NCBI GenBank assembly: GCA_027924645.1
Contig: BSBN01000037.1
Coordinates: 2,170,001 to 2,234,000 of the forward strand
Reading direction: 5' to 3'
Source of the DNA: Cunninghamia lanceolata
Taxonomy: Eukaryota; Streptophyta; Pinopsida; Cupressales; Cupressaceae
Length of the DNA: 64,000 nucleotides
Positions 23,274 through 36,886 of the stretch are shown piece after piece. The notes under the pieces were generated by a model, which was given only the letters and a program-made list of their open reading frames with translations, was not told where the DNA came from and ran no database searches. Position numbers and translations under genes: made by a program. Every line of letters begins with the position of its first letter. Position 1 is the stretch's first letter.

Positions 23274-23363
23274 TATAGTAATAGTATGTGTATTGTGGTT
23301 GGTAGATGAGGTATGGCATATAGTAATAGTATGTGTATTGTGGTTGGTAGATGAGGTATGGCA
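23274..23363. repeat. 45-bp tandem duplication
   Basis: TATAGTAATAGTATGTGTAT starts both units at 23274 and 23319, and the two 45-bp copies are identical as far as I can compare. A shorter, older echo (AACACTATTATAAC, near 23170 and 23245) lies just upstream. Confidence 0.9.
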
Positions 23364-26300
23364 TATTGTTTTAGATACAAACTAGTTGTTGGAAGTTAAA
23401 TATTCTTTTATGTTATATTTGTATTATTTATTTATATGAGTTGAAGATGTTTGTAGTAATGTAATAACTTGTGATTATTTGACTATAATAATCTATAGTA
23501 TAATTACTTTTGAATTTATAAAATTTTATTTGAATTGAAAAATATGTAAATCAATGATATTGTCTATACAATATTAATATACTATATAGATACAATACAG
23601 TAATCGACTGGTTGATACATTTTGAAATCATTATGCTATTGTTTATATGTGTCATTCTATATATTGTAGGTGCTTTGTGAATACAATGAAACCCACGTAG
23701 CACCCATAGGATCTCATGTCTTCCTTTTCCACTATCAAGTAGAGTCCCATTGTGGAAAAGTAAGAACCTTTTTATTTATATGACATTTTAATTTTGTTAG
23801 GCTTCTAATAGTCAATTATATTAAATTCTAATTCTCTTATATAAGGGTTAGCTACTTAAGATTTCATATATATTTAGCTTTCGTTTCAGTGAGGCACTAT
23901 TTTCTTATCAGAAAACTAGCAGGTGGATATATAATACATCTTCAATACAATTATGTGGCCCTATTTCCTTATACGTGTGGCTCATGAGAAAAGCTGCATC
24001 ACTATTTCTTCTAAGGATAGGAATGAAGACCACGTTTCAGGTATTTTGATTGAGTTGTAGAAATTGAATAAGTAGAAGGTCTCACTGATTGAAGAAGAAT
24101 CAAGATGGAGAGTTTCTAGTGGATTCTACAAAATAGGGGTATTCTACATTTTTGAAGAATGATTGTAGGTATTGTGCATCTAACAGATTCAGTGGCATCA
24201 AGTTCATTATTGAAAGTTCTCACTGATCGATGGGTTGGATCTCACATCAAATAGAAAATAGAATTTAAGATGTGTTTCCTTAAGGTAGTCCGGGATAATG
24301 GCCAAACCGGACAATTCTACGTAATAATCCATCCACGATGTAACTATTCCTACTATTTTCCTGAAAGATGTTATACCATTCCTTGAATAGAACTTAACAA
24401 AGAAAATAATTCATTACTGTAAATGAGCAATGAAGAATTCCACAACCCTTGATTTCTTTGTTCAAAGAGATACTTGTAGGTCGGAGACAATTGTATAGAT
24501 CAACATGTATTCATTACTTCAAGAAGATTTTGATGCACAACAAGGACTACGATTTTATTTGGGAGGAGGCTAAAGCTAGAATGCACATACTTCATTAAAA
24601 TATAGAAGAGGTAATAGGGAATTTCAACAATTCAATCTCTATTGTAATCATGTGGTTGAATTTATACTAGGATTTCAATTCAGAACACCTGTAACCTACC
24701 TTACTGAGTAGAGCAAAAATCCTTGAAATTTGTAGAAGGATGCCGACACCAACATGTCACAATAGAACTCTTGTTAAAAAATGTAAATGATAGCACAATT
24801 GAGCCTATGAATCTCTATAACTTCCTTTAAATAGGTCATTTTTAAAAACTTCTAACTTTTTAAAAAATTGGAAAGTTTTACAACCTTCTAAAATATCAAA
24901 GCTTTTAAGGCTTCAAGAACATTTTCAACAATTTCATGATGTTGGAAAATTTATAAGCCTTGTTAGCACTTTTGAAAGTTTAAGAACTTTGAAACTAAGC
25001 TAGGATCATTATTTTTTAACAATCTTGAATCTTTTTCAGCCTTTTGACAAATCAGCAAACTTGTGAACTTCTAAACCATTTTAGCTTTTCATCAAGTTCA
25101 CGAACTTGTGAACTAACCAAAATTGGAAATATTTATCTTCACTTTGTCTAAACATTTGAGAAACCAACAACTCTTTTCGAAAAGTTTAAGAAGTTTCAAA
25201 CCAACTAAAAAAAAAAAAACTTTTATCGACCACTCAGAAGGTTTGAGAACTTTTGAACCTCCGAAAAGATCAACAAAACAAGAATAACTAATTAGGTTTT
25301 TGGGAGGTTCATGAACTTGTGAACCCATTGAAAAAGTTAGAGAAAACAAAGTTTTTTTAGATAGTGAAAGGGAAACTCAAAGATTTTGAAGCAACAAGAG
25401 TATGAACAAAAACAAAATTATTGTAAGTTATCCTAAAGGTGAAGACAAACTTTTAACCCACTAAGGCTAACTCAAGAGAGGAAAAGTAATTAGCTAATTT
25501 TTTTGAAAAGGAACTGAATCAAAATTTGAGGGAAATAGAAATTAAATAAGAACAACTCAAAAATAGTATACAGGATGGATTTCAACAAAAGTAAAAATGA
25601 TCAAACCCTTGCAAAATGTGCATATTAAAAAAAACTACAAAGCAGTAAATCCTTTGAAAATAATTCTAAACAATGTTTTGGTAAACCATTTGAAGCTATG
25701 GGAATGATCTTTGTATAAAAATAATATCAATACCACCTCGAAAACATATATCACCACCTAAAATGTATCTTTTAAAACTTAACTCATACTTAAAAATGCT
25801 TGAAGAGGAATTTCCTAGGAAAAAAATCTCCATGGCTCCATTATCTATCCACCTACATATGAAAAATGAAAATGCAAATATATTTTACCAATGTATCTTT
25901 GAGAGGAAGTTGACAACTACCCAAAAGTACTAATTTGTAATAGCAGGGTTTATGTTTAGCTACTAACATTAATTTCCCACCATGCTAATATGCAATGCAT
26001 GTGGATGATAAAAAATTCACATAAAACACTATGATGATACGACTAATGCCATGATGCCAAGACATATACCATGGTGTTACCAATTGTCAAGTCTATAGAA
26101 CCCTAAGCCAATGTACTTACACATATGTATATGATGCACCAAAAAAATAATATTGAGCCCATAGAACATGAATGTATTTATCAAAACCCATAGGTTATAA
26201 AAATTTAAGCCATTGAAACTAAAAAGCAATGCCACCCTATAAAAATACCTTTGATATTCAAATTAAAGGTAAATGAATATAGTTATTTTAGGCTCAAACA

Positions 26301-28309
26301 TAGGGTTTTTAATATGAAGATTTTGAAAATAAAACCACTATGTATCAATATAAAAATCATGGGAATTTACTTGTTGTATATTCAATATCAATGTTTAATG
26401 AATATCAAATCAAAACATATCACTTAATAACATGATTTTTGAAATGCATATGATAAAAACCAAGGTTTTATTACATTGAGTCCAATGGATATCAACAAAC
26501 ATGAAGAGTGATAGATCACTAGAATTGTATCAATTCTTTATCTATTCAAACGAAATAATTGAAAAAAAGTATCTTACCATGGCATAACGATAGGTCTATG
26601 AATTAACAATGAACACATCTTTAATCAATTTTCTTTTGGATATTCCTTAGTGAATCTAAATTTTAAATTTAAATTCCACATCTAGAACCAATTTCTATTT
26701 AATTTCAATTTCTATTTGAAAATAAATTAAGAGATTTTTTTTGAGACAAAGCATGTAGAATAGTATCAAATGAACTTTGGTATAAATCAACTATATAAAG
26801 AAAGAAATTAAGAAAAAGGAAACATGCCAACCCTAATACTAAAAATAAAAAGTGAAGCTAGAACTAACCCCTACTAATGAGATTATGGTGGTCTACTTAT
26901 AGGATATCATTAAAAAAAGAGGGGCGCAAAATTTTGTAATAATAGGATCCATGTAGACTAAATCAATGGTTGCAGTATATCAATTGAGTAAAGTAACTAT
27001 TATTTTGGAGTTCAATTCATAAATTTGTACCATTGTTTTAAAAGTGTTTAAATAAAAATAGTTCATTAGTTTTAGATTTTAAGCCACTTATACAAAGTAC
27101 TAAGGATGAATTTCCAAAGACACATGTCATCATTTTAAAAGAACAACATAGGTTAAAGTAAAATGAACAAAATAGGTTAAAGTTGCATGAATTTCATGTC
27201 AAAAATACTATAGAAAATGGTGTAAATATGCACTCTAAGCTTTATGGATTTAATCCAATACATTAGATGAGTTTTCAATAAGTAGTTTATAGACATCCCA
27301 ATGTCCTTAGGCTATTTATCTTCAAGCAAGGATCATCTAATACCATTTATTTGGCCATTCTTTCAAATGTTTATCTAATGCTCTAAAAAATTAAACTTTG
27401 GTTATAATAGTGTTACACAATGCTTCAACTACATAAACTATATATGCCTACACAATGTTAAAAAATATGTAATGGTAAGGAATGTTAGAAATTATAGAAC
27501 AATGGTATAAACTGCATAGTGATAATAAGTGTGAATAAATAGAACCTAATATTTCAAAACTAAATGATAGTGCTACAAAATGGGAAGAAATGTTACAAAA
27601 TATAGAAAAATGCTACAAAATAATGGGAAGGCATTATGTAGTACTACACAAGTGCAAAAACTCATGACCTTAAGAAATCTTACATAGTGATATGAAATTT
27701 TATAAAATATAAAAATGTTGCAAGCTATTAATGACTATTTAACATAATGCTTACATTTTTTTAATTTATTGACAAATGGAGAAAAACAGAAAGAAAAATA
27801 ATATTGACCAATGGAGAAACACTATATATGGTTATAGATATTAATCACACTGTGAGAGATAAAATCTGCAATGCAAAGATAAATGAAAGAAATCAAATTA
27901 AACACAAATTTACCTTCCTTTGCAAGCAAATTTGACTTCACTGATCTAGCGTATTGAAGTGCACCCAACTCTAATGGATTCACTCCTTTGATATGTGGAT
28001 ATGTGGATTACTAAATCAAAATAACATAACCAAGTGATCTCCCAAAGCGAATGAGTGAATTGCAACTGCATAAGTTTACCAAAAATGAAAGAGATGGATG
28101 AGAGGTTGAGAAGATGTTTTATTTATAGATTTTTAGAAATGAAGATCGATGGTGGAGAATGATCAGAGAGATCAATAGTTGGAATTGGATGAGAGGATTT
28201 GAACAAATGAGAGAGTGACAAGTGTCCTTGTCCTCTCACGAATCAGGGGAGCTAATATATTTGATTGATGAGTTGACTGAATTGATTGATTTGTTAACTA
28301 GATTGATTG
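23364..28309. other. No gene seen; repeat-like DNA up to the gypsy insertion
   Basis: About 5 kb of AT-rich sequence without recognisable proteins. The frame at 25113-25349 (minus) has no domain. GTTCACGAACTTGTGAAC-like words recur at 25030-25330. From about 27900 the sequence looks like part of an older LTR: it leads into TTGATTGATTTGTTAAC repeats at 28250-28314, which resume at 40809 beyond the gypsy insertion. Confidence 0.4.
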
Positions 28310-28314
28310 ATTTG

Positions 28315-29144
28315 TGATGAAGGGGTAAAATCATAAAAAACACAACATAAATTGCACATAGAAAATAGGAATGTTCTATTGATTTGGACAACACATTACA
28401 TTATAGAATCTCAAATACAATCAGAGGATGAATCCTCCATAGGCTGCAACACATTACAACTTCTTATTTCTAGGCTCTAGAACCTTCTACCTTCTGTAGC
28501 CCTAAATCTTCTAGGGTTTCTATTTTCCCACCTTTTCTTGACTCTACACTTTCCCCCTTATCTCTACTACTCCAAGGGTTCCCAAAAATGGTCATATAAA
28601 GCCCTTTTTGGTGGCCTCCAACCAAAATTTTGAATTTTGCAACTCCCTCCAAAAATAGGTAAACTTCTGGGAGCCATAACTTTTGATCCGGGTGTCTGAT
28701 TGAAATTTTTTTTGAAATGATAGAAAGCTCATGGAGTGCTCTAAATGCTAAAAATTAGCTTTTCTGATTCTACCCATTTTTAGGGCTGTACGGGGCCTTT
28801 TAGTGCCTCAAACTTGACTTTGCAACTTTTTCAGGGGTTTTTCAAGAAATGAAAACTTTAATATCTTTTAGCTCACAAATGATCTTTGCTTGATTCCTTT
28901 TTCAAAGCTCTTATTTTTCAATTACAAAGCTTCCTAAAAATTTTCACTTCCATACGTGCCCAAATGCAAACTTTCCAAATATAGCAGTTTGGAAAAACTG
29001 AAAGTTCTATATCATTATTCAAGTGATTATGGAACCAGAAATATAAATTTTGAAAAGAAATGAAAATAAGGTCGTCAATTTTGAATCTTCATTGTTTTTG
29101 GGTGATGCAAGATTTCCCTTACACATCTGGATGCTCCTACATCA
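28315..29144 (-). repeat. 3' LTR of the gypsy element
   Basis: About 830 bp, paired with 39960-40808. Shared stretches include GATGAATCCTCCA, CCCCCTTATCTCTACTACTC, GGGAGCCATAACTTTTGATC and GGATGCTCCTACATCA. The other copy carries an extra short segment near 40630. Confidence 0.95.
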
Positions 29145-29189
29145 GACACCCAGGGTAATTTTGAGAAGTGACCTTGTCACATCTCAGGT

Positions 29190-32100
29190 GTTTGAGGAAA
29201 ACCCCAAACAGTCAACATCTGCCTTAGACAACTAGGAAGAATATTCAACAGGCCTTCCTTTCCACTTCACTAAATATTCTTCATATTGCCTATTCCGAGT
29301 ACTTCTTCCCACATGGCTATCCAAGATTTTTTCTATCTCCTCCTTTGAAGTAGATGCCAGAATACTCCACTGTTCTTCTATTGGTCCATCCTCTATTCCA
29401 CCTTTATGATATTTTGTTAAATCAACAATATTGAACACAGGGGATATGTTGATCCTATTCAGCATCTCTACCTCATATGCATTTCCTGAATCATGCTTCT
29501 TCAGAATCCTGCATGGTCCAAATTTCTTCATTTTCAACTTATTATATGTTCCAATTGGAAACCTCTCTTTTCTCAAGTGAATCATGACTTCATCTCCTAA
29601 CTAAAATTCCTTATATCTCTTCTTCTAATCTGCCTTAGCCTTGTACTATATATTCATCTTATTAATGTTCTTTCTCACCTCTTCAATGCAAATTCGTCAG
29701 GTGTTCTGCAAAGTCTTCAGCTTCAGCACTTGTCTTTTCTCCCTTGTCCATCTTCCTTAACTCTAAAGCATTTCTTGGACTACTCGCATAAACAATCTAG
29801 AATGGTGATTTACCTATACTTCTATTGACAGAATTGTTGTAAGCGAATTCTGCCTATGGTAAAATTAAATCCCATCCCTTGGGGTTATCTCCTACTAAGC
29901 ATCATAGAAGGTTAACCAAACTCCTATTCACCACTTCCATCTGTCCATTAGTCTATGGATGGTGTGCAAAACTAAACTTCAAATTTGTCTTCAACTTCTT
30001 CCACAATGTCCTGCATAAATAACCAACAAACTTGGTATCTCAATTTGAAACTATGCTCTTAGGCAGACCATGTAGTCTCACCACCTCTCTGAAAAATAAC
30101 TCTACAATATGAATAGCATCATTAGTCATCTTACAAGGAATAAAAAGTGCCATCTTCAAGAATCTGTCCACCACCACAAAATAGAATCATGTCCTCTTTG
30201 TGTCCTTGGTAAACCAAGAAAAAATCCATACTAATATCATCCAATAGCCTCTCTGGTACAGGCAATGGCTGATATAGCCCTATATTTTGACTTGTTCCTT
30301 TTGCCATTTAACACACTCAACAACTCTGCACAAATTTCCTCACATCTTGCTACAACTGTGGCCAATAATACTGATCACTAACACTAGCAATGGTCTTATC
30401 TTGATCAAAGTGTCTAGCTAATCCCCCACTATGCTTCTCCTTAATCAGGGTCTCTCTCATCAAACTCCTTGGAATGCACAATTAGCTTCCTCTAAACCAC
30501 ACACCATCTTGGATTATGAAATCCAACCATTTTTTCCTATCCAAAGTAACTGGTTCCAAACAAGCTTTCCAGGCCTCTACAAAATCCAGATCTTCAGGAT
30601 ATAAACTTTTGATCTCATCAAACCCAACAACCTTTATCTTCATTTTTGTCAACAAATTTTGCCTTTGCTTAAGGCATCTGCAACTTTGTTGGACTTCCCA
30701 CTCCTGTGCTTCAAAACAAAGGTATAACTTTGCAAAAACTCAACCCATTTTAAGTGCCTTTGATTTAACTTTCCTTGACTACTAAGATACTACAAAGCCT
30801 GATGATCAGTATATAAAACAAACTCTTTTGGCAACAAATAATGTCTCTATTTCTTCAAATCCTGAACTATAGCATAAAACTCCTGATCATAAACATAATA
30901 CTTTTCCTTGGCATCATTAAGCTTCTCTCTGAAATAGGTAATGGGCTTACCTTCTTAACACAAAACAACTCCTAGAGCACTACCACTGGCATCACAATCT
31001 ACCTAAAATACCTTATTGAAATCTAGAAGTGCCAAAACAGGTTTCTCTGTGACTTTCTACTTCAATGTATCAAATATTTTGTCTACTCCTTTAGTCCATC
31101 TAAACTCTTTTCTATCCTCTCTCATTGTCTCAGTTAGGGGTGCACAAATTCTACTAATTTTTTTGATAAACTTTCTGTAAAAACTTGCCAAACCATGAAA
31201 AGATCTTACCTCTATAGTACTCCTCGGTGACTTTCTACTTCAATGTATCAAAACTCTTGGCTACTCCTGTAGTCCATTAAAACTCTTTTCTATCCACTCT
31301 CATTGTCTCAATTAGGGGTGCACAAATGCCTCTAAAATTCTTGATAAATTTTCTATAAAAACTTGCCAAACCATGAAAAGATCGTACCTCTGTAGCACTC
31401 CTTGGTGTGGGCCATTCAATGATAGCCATTACTTTTTCTGGGTCCATCATAAGACCTTCCTCTGAGACGACAAATCCCTGATATACCAACTCCTTTGCAA
31501 AACTACATTTCTTCAGATTAATCAACAACTTCTCCTCCCTCAGATTCTCTATACTCTTCTGATATGCATCAGATCCTCATCCCAAGTCTTACTGAAGATC
31601 AAAATGTCATCTAAATAAATAATAACAAAATTTCTCAAAAACTCTTTAAATATCTCGTTCATGAGCCACATGAATGTGCTTTGTGCATTGGTTAGCCTAA
31701 ATGGCATGACTAACCACCCATACAAACTTTCCTTTGTCTTGAAGGTTGTCTTCCATTCATCTCTTTCTCTAATTCAGATTTAGTGATACCCACTCTTTAG
31801 ATCAATCTTCGTAAAGTACTTGGCTCTACTCAAACAATCCATTATGTCATCCATTCTGGTTAATGTAAATCTATACTTGATTTGATCTTGTTGATGACTT
31901 GGGAATTTGTATACATTCTCCACTCTCCATGTTTCTTTAGTAGTAGTACTACAGGTACCTCACATGGATTTAGGCTCTTCCTTATTAGTCCCTTCCTTAA
32001 CAACTCATGAACTTGTTTGTTCAGCTCTTCATTCTTTGCAGGAGTCATTTTATGGGCTGCCTTATTTAGCAAACTAGCTCCTGGTATCAAATCCATTTGG

Positions 32101-33906
32101 TGACTTATCTTCCTCATTAGTGGTAAACCTTCTGGTACATTATCAGAGACAATGTTCTAAAATTCTTCCAACAAATTTGAGACTTCTGCTGGTACATCTT
32201 CACATTTCTCCTGGCTGATCTTAGGAATCAACGCAAAGGAATGATGCTCATGTTTCTTCATACCTTCCAAAAATTTCCTACCATATACCAAGCAAATTTT
32301 GGTAGTACTACATACCTTTTCTTCCACCTCCTTCAAGGGTTTCAACTTATGATGAACTCCATCCTTTGTCAGAGAATAGGTATTTGCATGGCCATCATGG
32401 ATAGCACACCTATCATACTGCCATGACCTTCCCAATAGCATATGCCATGCATCCATCGGTATGATGTTACACATCACCTCATCATGGTAATCCCCAATCT
32501 TGAACTTTTCTAAACACTGCTCATTAACCAAATCTCTATGGTCCTTATGCAAATATGCAATTTGATATGGATGTGGATGCCTTCTTCTTGTCAACTTCAA
32601 CTTGTTAACCATCTCCTCTGAAACAAGATCATCAGTGCTTCCACTTTCAATAATAATATCACAACACTTACCTTCACATTTGCACCTTGTACAGATAAAC
32701 TCTTCATTTAATCTAGTTCTTTCTCCTCATTCAACAAGGTTCTTCTAACAACTAGGGTTTCTCCCCTTTCAACATCTTCAAAATGCTCAGATTGCGCATC
32801 TTCATCTACATGTGCAACTCATGCATTACCTTCAGGTCTCTTATTTGTCCTTCCTTGATGTTGTGGACATGTGTATGCTCAATGTCCTTCTCCACATTGA
32901 AAATAGGTTCCTCTGAAACCTCCTCTTCTAGGTCCTTGCCTAGGTTAGCCTCTTCCTCTTCCTCTTTACGCACCATTATTTTGGTCACGAGGGTAGTAGC
33001 CATTATCTCCTCTCTAATCTCAAATAGTGTTGGCCAGCTTCTTCACTTTTCTTTGGATCTTCATTTTGGCCTCCATAGGATCTTCCATCAATCCTTCTAC
33101 CTTGACCTCTTCCTATTTTCTTGCTTTCGAATCTTTTATTCAACTTCTCTTCCACCTTCAGGGAAAACTAGTATGCATCTTCTATGGTGGTCATTCTGAC
33201 CAGGCTCAACTCCACTTGAATACTTGGCCTCAACCCATTAATGTAATGGGCTACCTTCTCCTTGTTGGCCTCTACATGGCCTGTCCTAATAGTAATCTTA
33301 GAGAAGTCTTCTGTATACTCCTTAACAGACTTGTTACCTTGCTTCAATCCTTGCAGCTTCTTTAAGAACTCTAACTCATAGTCCATAAGAATGAACTACA
33401 TCTTTAGTTTGTCAACCATCTGATCCCATATAGTAATCTTTCCTTTTCCTCTCCTATTTCTTTCTAATTGGACCTCCTTCCACCAAATACTGGCATGGCC
33501 CTTCAACTTTGTTTTTGTAACCTTGACTTGTTCTGGATCTTCCACATCTTCATACTCAAAATATTCTTCCATATCATTGATCCAATCAATGAGCTCTTCT
33601 AGGTTTAGATTCCCAAAATAGGTAGAGACTTCAATCCTTGCTCTCTTTACAATCTTTGAAATGGCCCTCAACAACCTAACTTTTACAGGACCTCTTGTAG
33701 CTTCTTGTTCTTCCTCAGATAGCTCTTCTTTAGCTTCATCTTTGCTTTCTTCTCTTGTTCTCAGCTTAGACCCTCTTCACAGCTCCTCTTGCAATGCATT
33801 GATTTGCATTTGTAGGGCTCTAAAACCCTCTTCCATCAAAGCATTTATCCCAACATGGTTTCTTCATGGAGGAATTTTGATCTCTACAGCAAACGCACAA
33901 CCTTAG
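29190..33906 (-). pseudogene. Gypsy gag-pol (chromodomain type), interrupted by stops
   Basis: Minus-strand order: gag (33674-33168, with WINDMEEYF, ASIWWKEVQ and a core ending VELSLVRMTTIEDAY); a decayed zinc knuckle near 32880 (CGEGH then stop, AYTC); protease (about 32670-32380, LLGRSWQYDR); RT from about 32117 (MTPAKNEELNKQV, LLRKGLIRKSL) with the YLDD box near 31600 and its thumb at 31528-31277 (YRKFIKNF); RNase H near 30780-31030; integrase near 29900-30400 (SNDTKFVG region, HHP-TDGQMEVVN); chromodomain at about 29310-29232 (EEYLVKWKGRPVEYSS). gag, protease and the start of RT share one frame with stops; later parts are frameshifted. The chromodomain ends in a stop where a Trp normally follows. 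This would be the capsid and replication protein set if intact. Confidence 0.85.
31049..31404. repeat. 178-bp tandem duplication inside gypsy pol
   Basis: GTGACTTTCTACTTCAATGT begins copies at 31049 and 31227. Each covers the end of the RT thumb and the RT-RNase H connection. The copies differ at about a dozen positions. One of them matches the expected pol order, so the other is an extra copy that duplicates part of the protein. Confidence 0.9.
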
Positions 33907-33970
33907 GTCCTGGTGCAAACTGCCTCACAGTCGGTGATCTGTCTACACACTTAGGAACCCTTGCTCTGAT

Positions 33971-34883
33971 TGTTAGAAATGAAAGCAACACTACTTCAAT
34001 GGAAATCTGATTTGAGATAAAATTTTAGGAATCTTTAACTATGTGCTATTAACAATGGAGATTGTAACAAAACATAAACCCACAATACAAAAATATACCA
34101 GAAGCAGAATGAAGCACATAACACAAGTGTTTAATGTGGAGAAAACCCTTTCAGGTAAAAAACTCCACCATGAAAAGAGGTCAAGTTGTATTATCTTTAC
34201 AAAAGGAGATTACAAATACATTCACTTCCTCTATCCTCCAACCTTCACTCTCGCAGAACCTGGGTACCTGTAAACTATTATTTTTCGCATCTCATCTACT
34301 ATGCTATGGTTTATATAGAATTTACACAACCTCAAGACATTAAATGACTTCTTACAAGCCCATAACACTTGTCAAGAGTCAAAAATACAACTTTGGGCGT
34401 CCATGGCCAAGAATAGGCTCTTACAGGGTCATAAATGCTGTCATACATGTATCCTACACTTGGAAAAATGTGCCCATGCAAGCTTGAAGGCCTTGGGGCC
34501 AAAAATAGCCACTTATAGAATTTTATGACATGTCATATGGTATTATAAGTGTCATAGATTCTTATGACAACTTACAGTTGTCATAGAATCTCTTACACCT
34601 TCTTACAACATCTATGGCGTGCATCATAACACTAAAAATAGATTATTCCTCCACATGTGCACCCCACTTTGACCAATTACCATCTACCATAGTAAATGAC
34701 ATCCCATAACTACCGCCGGTAACTTCGGCACTTACTGTGTAGTAACTCCATAATTACCATGGACAGTAAATAATTTTTTACTTTTGTCGGTGAAACTTGT
34801 ACACCCCTTATGGGTAATTACAAATAATAAATGGAATAATACAATACTAGGATTTACAAGGTTAATGGCATCTTATCCCAGCA
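33971..34883 (-). repeat. 3' LTR of the nested copia element
   Basis: 913 bp, paired with 39037-39948. It contains a TATA-like word on the minus strand (CTATATAAACC, near 34307-34317) in a conserved position, the likely LTR promoter. Confidence 0.95.
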
Positions 34884-35099
34884 TTCTCTCACTTGACATT
34901 ATACATTGTAAATCAACCCATAGGAAATCAAATGAAAAATAATCAGCCACTAGAAACAAGGCCCATGGCCTCCCTTCACCATACGAACTTCTCTCTACTC
35001 ATAGGCTTAGTCAATGAATTTGCAACATTCTCCTGAGTGTTTATCTTCTTCAACTCAATTTCTCTATTTACAACCAACTCTCAAATAAAGTGATACTGA

Positions 35100-36464
35100 A
35101 CATCAACATGCTTTGTCCGAGCATGATACATGGGATTCTTAGAACATATAGCACTTTGGCTATCACAACCAATCTAAATGATCTTGCAATTAAAACCAAT
35201 ACTTGTACACAGTCTCCTCAACCAAACTGCCTCCTTGGGATATGAGTTGCAGCCATATACTATGCTTCTATGGTGGACAAAGCAACGGTGGGCTGCCTCT
35301 TACTCATCCAACTCATTGCACCTCCAAATAGAGTAAACACATAGCCACTAGTGGACCTTCGACTATCCAAGTCACTTGCCGAATCTGCATCAACAAAGCC
35401 CTGTATATCCAAAGATTTATCAGCACTATCATTACCAAAATAAACCAAACAATGATTAGGAGTACTTGCAAGATATTTAAACACCCTCTTCATATAGTTC
35501 CAATGTTGTCTACCAGGGTTAGACATAAATTTGCTCAAAACTTCCACTGCTTGGGCAATATCTCGTCTAGTGCAAACCATTGCATACATCAAACTCCCTA
35601 CAACACTAGCATATGGCACATTAGACATATCTTCAAGATCATCCTCTATCTTTGGACACATATCTAATGAAAGCTTAGTACCAATGGGTAAAGGAACTCT
35701 AATTGGGTTATAGTCCTGCATATTAAATCACTGCAAAATAGTATTCACATACTTACTTTGTGACAACCAAATCTTTTTGTTAACTCTGTCCCTCCTGATC
35801 TCCATTCCCAAAATATACCTTGCAGCACCAAGATCCTTCATCTCAAATGCACCTGAAAGTTGGGCTTTAAGCTCACTAATCATACCCTTGGTATTACAGA
35901 AAAATAACATGTCGTCAACATACAAAGCAATAACCAATATAGAATTATCAACACAATAAATGTAAACACAGTGATCCTCCTCACTTCTAACAAAACCCAA
36001 TTTCAAAACAAATGAGTCAAAATTTTGATACCATATTCTGGAGGACTGTTTACACCATAAAGAGACCTCTTCGACCTACAAACCCAATGTTCTTTTCCTT
36101 TTACCTCAAAACCTATAGGTTGTTGCATATAAATTTCTTCTTCAAGATCTACATGCAAGAATGTAGTCTTAACATCTATTTGCTCAATCTCCCAATCATA
36201 AGCTCCAACAATAGATAAGAGAAATCTAATATAAGTCAATTTAGCAATAGGAGATAATATCTCACCAAAATCAACTCCCTCTCTCTGGGAGTAGCCCTTG
36301 GCTACTAATCTAGCCTTGTACTTCTCCAATGACTCATCTGCTCCAAACTTCTTCTTGAAGACCCACTTACATCCTATGGCCTTTCTTCCTTTGGGCAAAT
36401 GAACAAGATCCCAGGTGTTACAAGAGTCTAAAGCATCATCTCCTCTTGCATGGTTAGCTACCAA
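35100..36464 (-). pseudogene. Copia reverse transcriptase and RNase H
   Basis: Starts with KWVFKKKFG and YKARLVAKGYSQREGVDF (RT fingers), then EQIDVKTTFLHVDLEEEIY. A single-base loss near 36046 shifts the frame, and the normal wording (SSRIWYQNFDSFVLKLGF) continues in the next frame. The catalytic box YVDDM is at about 35910, followed by LGMEIRRDR and, from 35721, YASVVGSLMYAM and the RNase H (GFVDADSASDLDSRRSTSG, ALSTIEA). A stop sits directly after ALSTIEA; the expected continuation YMAATHI follows it. The tail runs to about 35050 in broken frames. Close to intact but not functional. Confidence 0.9.
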
Positions 36465-36886
36465 GACTCACTATCATCTACAGAAATAGCTTCCCTGTAG
36501 GATCTAGGTTCATCGTTAGTACTCAATAAAGCATATACACAATGAAAATCTGGTGGGCTATACCTGTCAACTAGATTCTGTTGTCTTGTGGATCTCCTTA
36601 AGGGTGGAGTAAGAGACTCTACTCATTCTTTTGCATGATCATCTATACCAACTTCTTCTGTAACAACAGATTCATCTTCATCAAAACTACTTGAATCTTC
36701 TTCTTCTTCTTCTTCACCCCCCAATCCATCATTTTGTTCTTCCTGAGGTTCATCTTGCTACTCTAAATCAAAGTGCACCTTCTTTACCTTTTCATCTTTT
36801 TCTTTTGACTACCCAGGTTCAGAAATAGCCCTAAGTTCCCTGAAAATAACATCTCTAGAAAAGATAATCTTGCAGGTTAGTGGATT

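Noticed and set aside
25113..25349. 78-codon minus frame
   Set aside because: No domain; overlaps GTTCATGAACTTGTGAAC-type repeat words.
32783..33365. + strand frames of 112-138 codons opposite gypsy gag
   Set aside because: They are antisense shadows of the gag reading frame.
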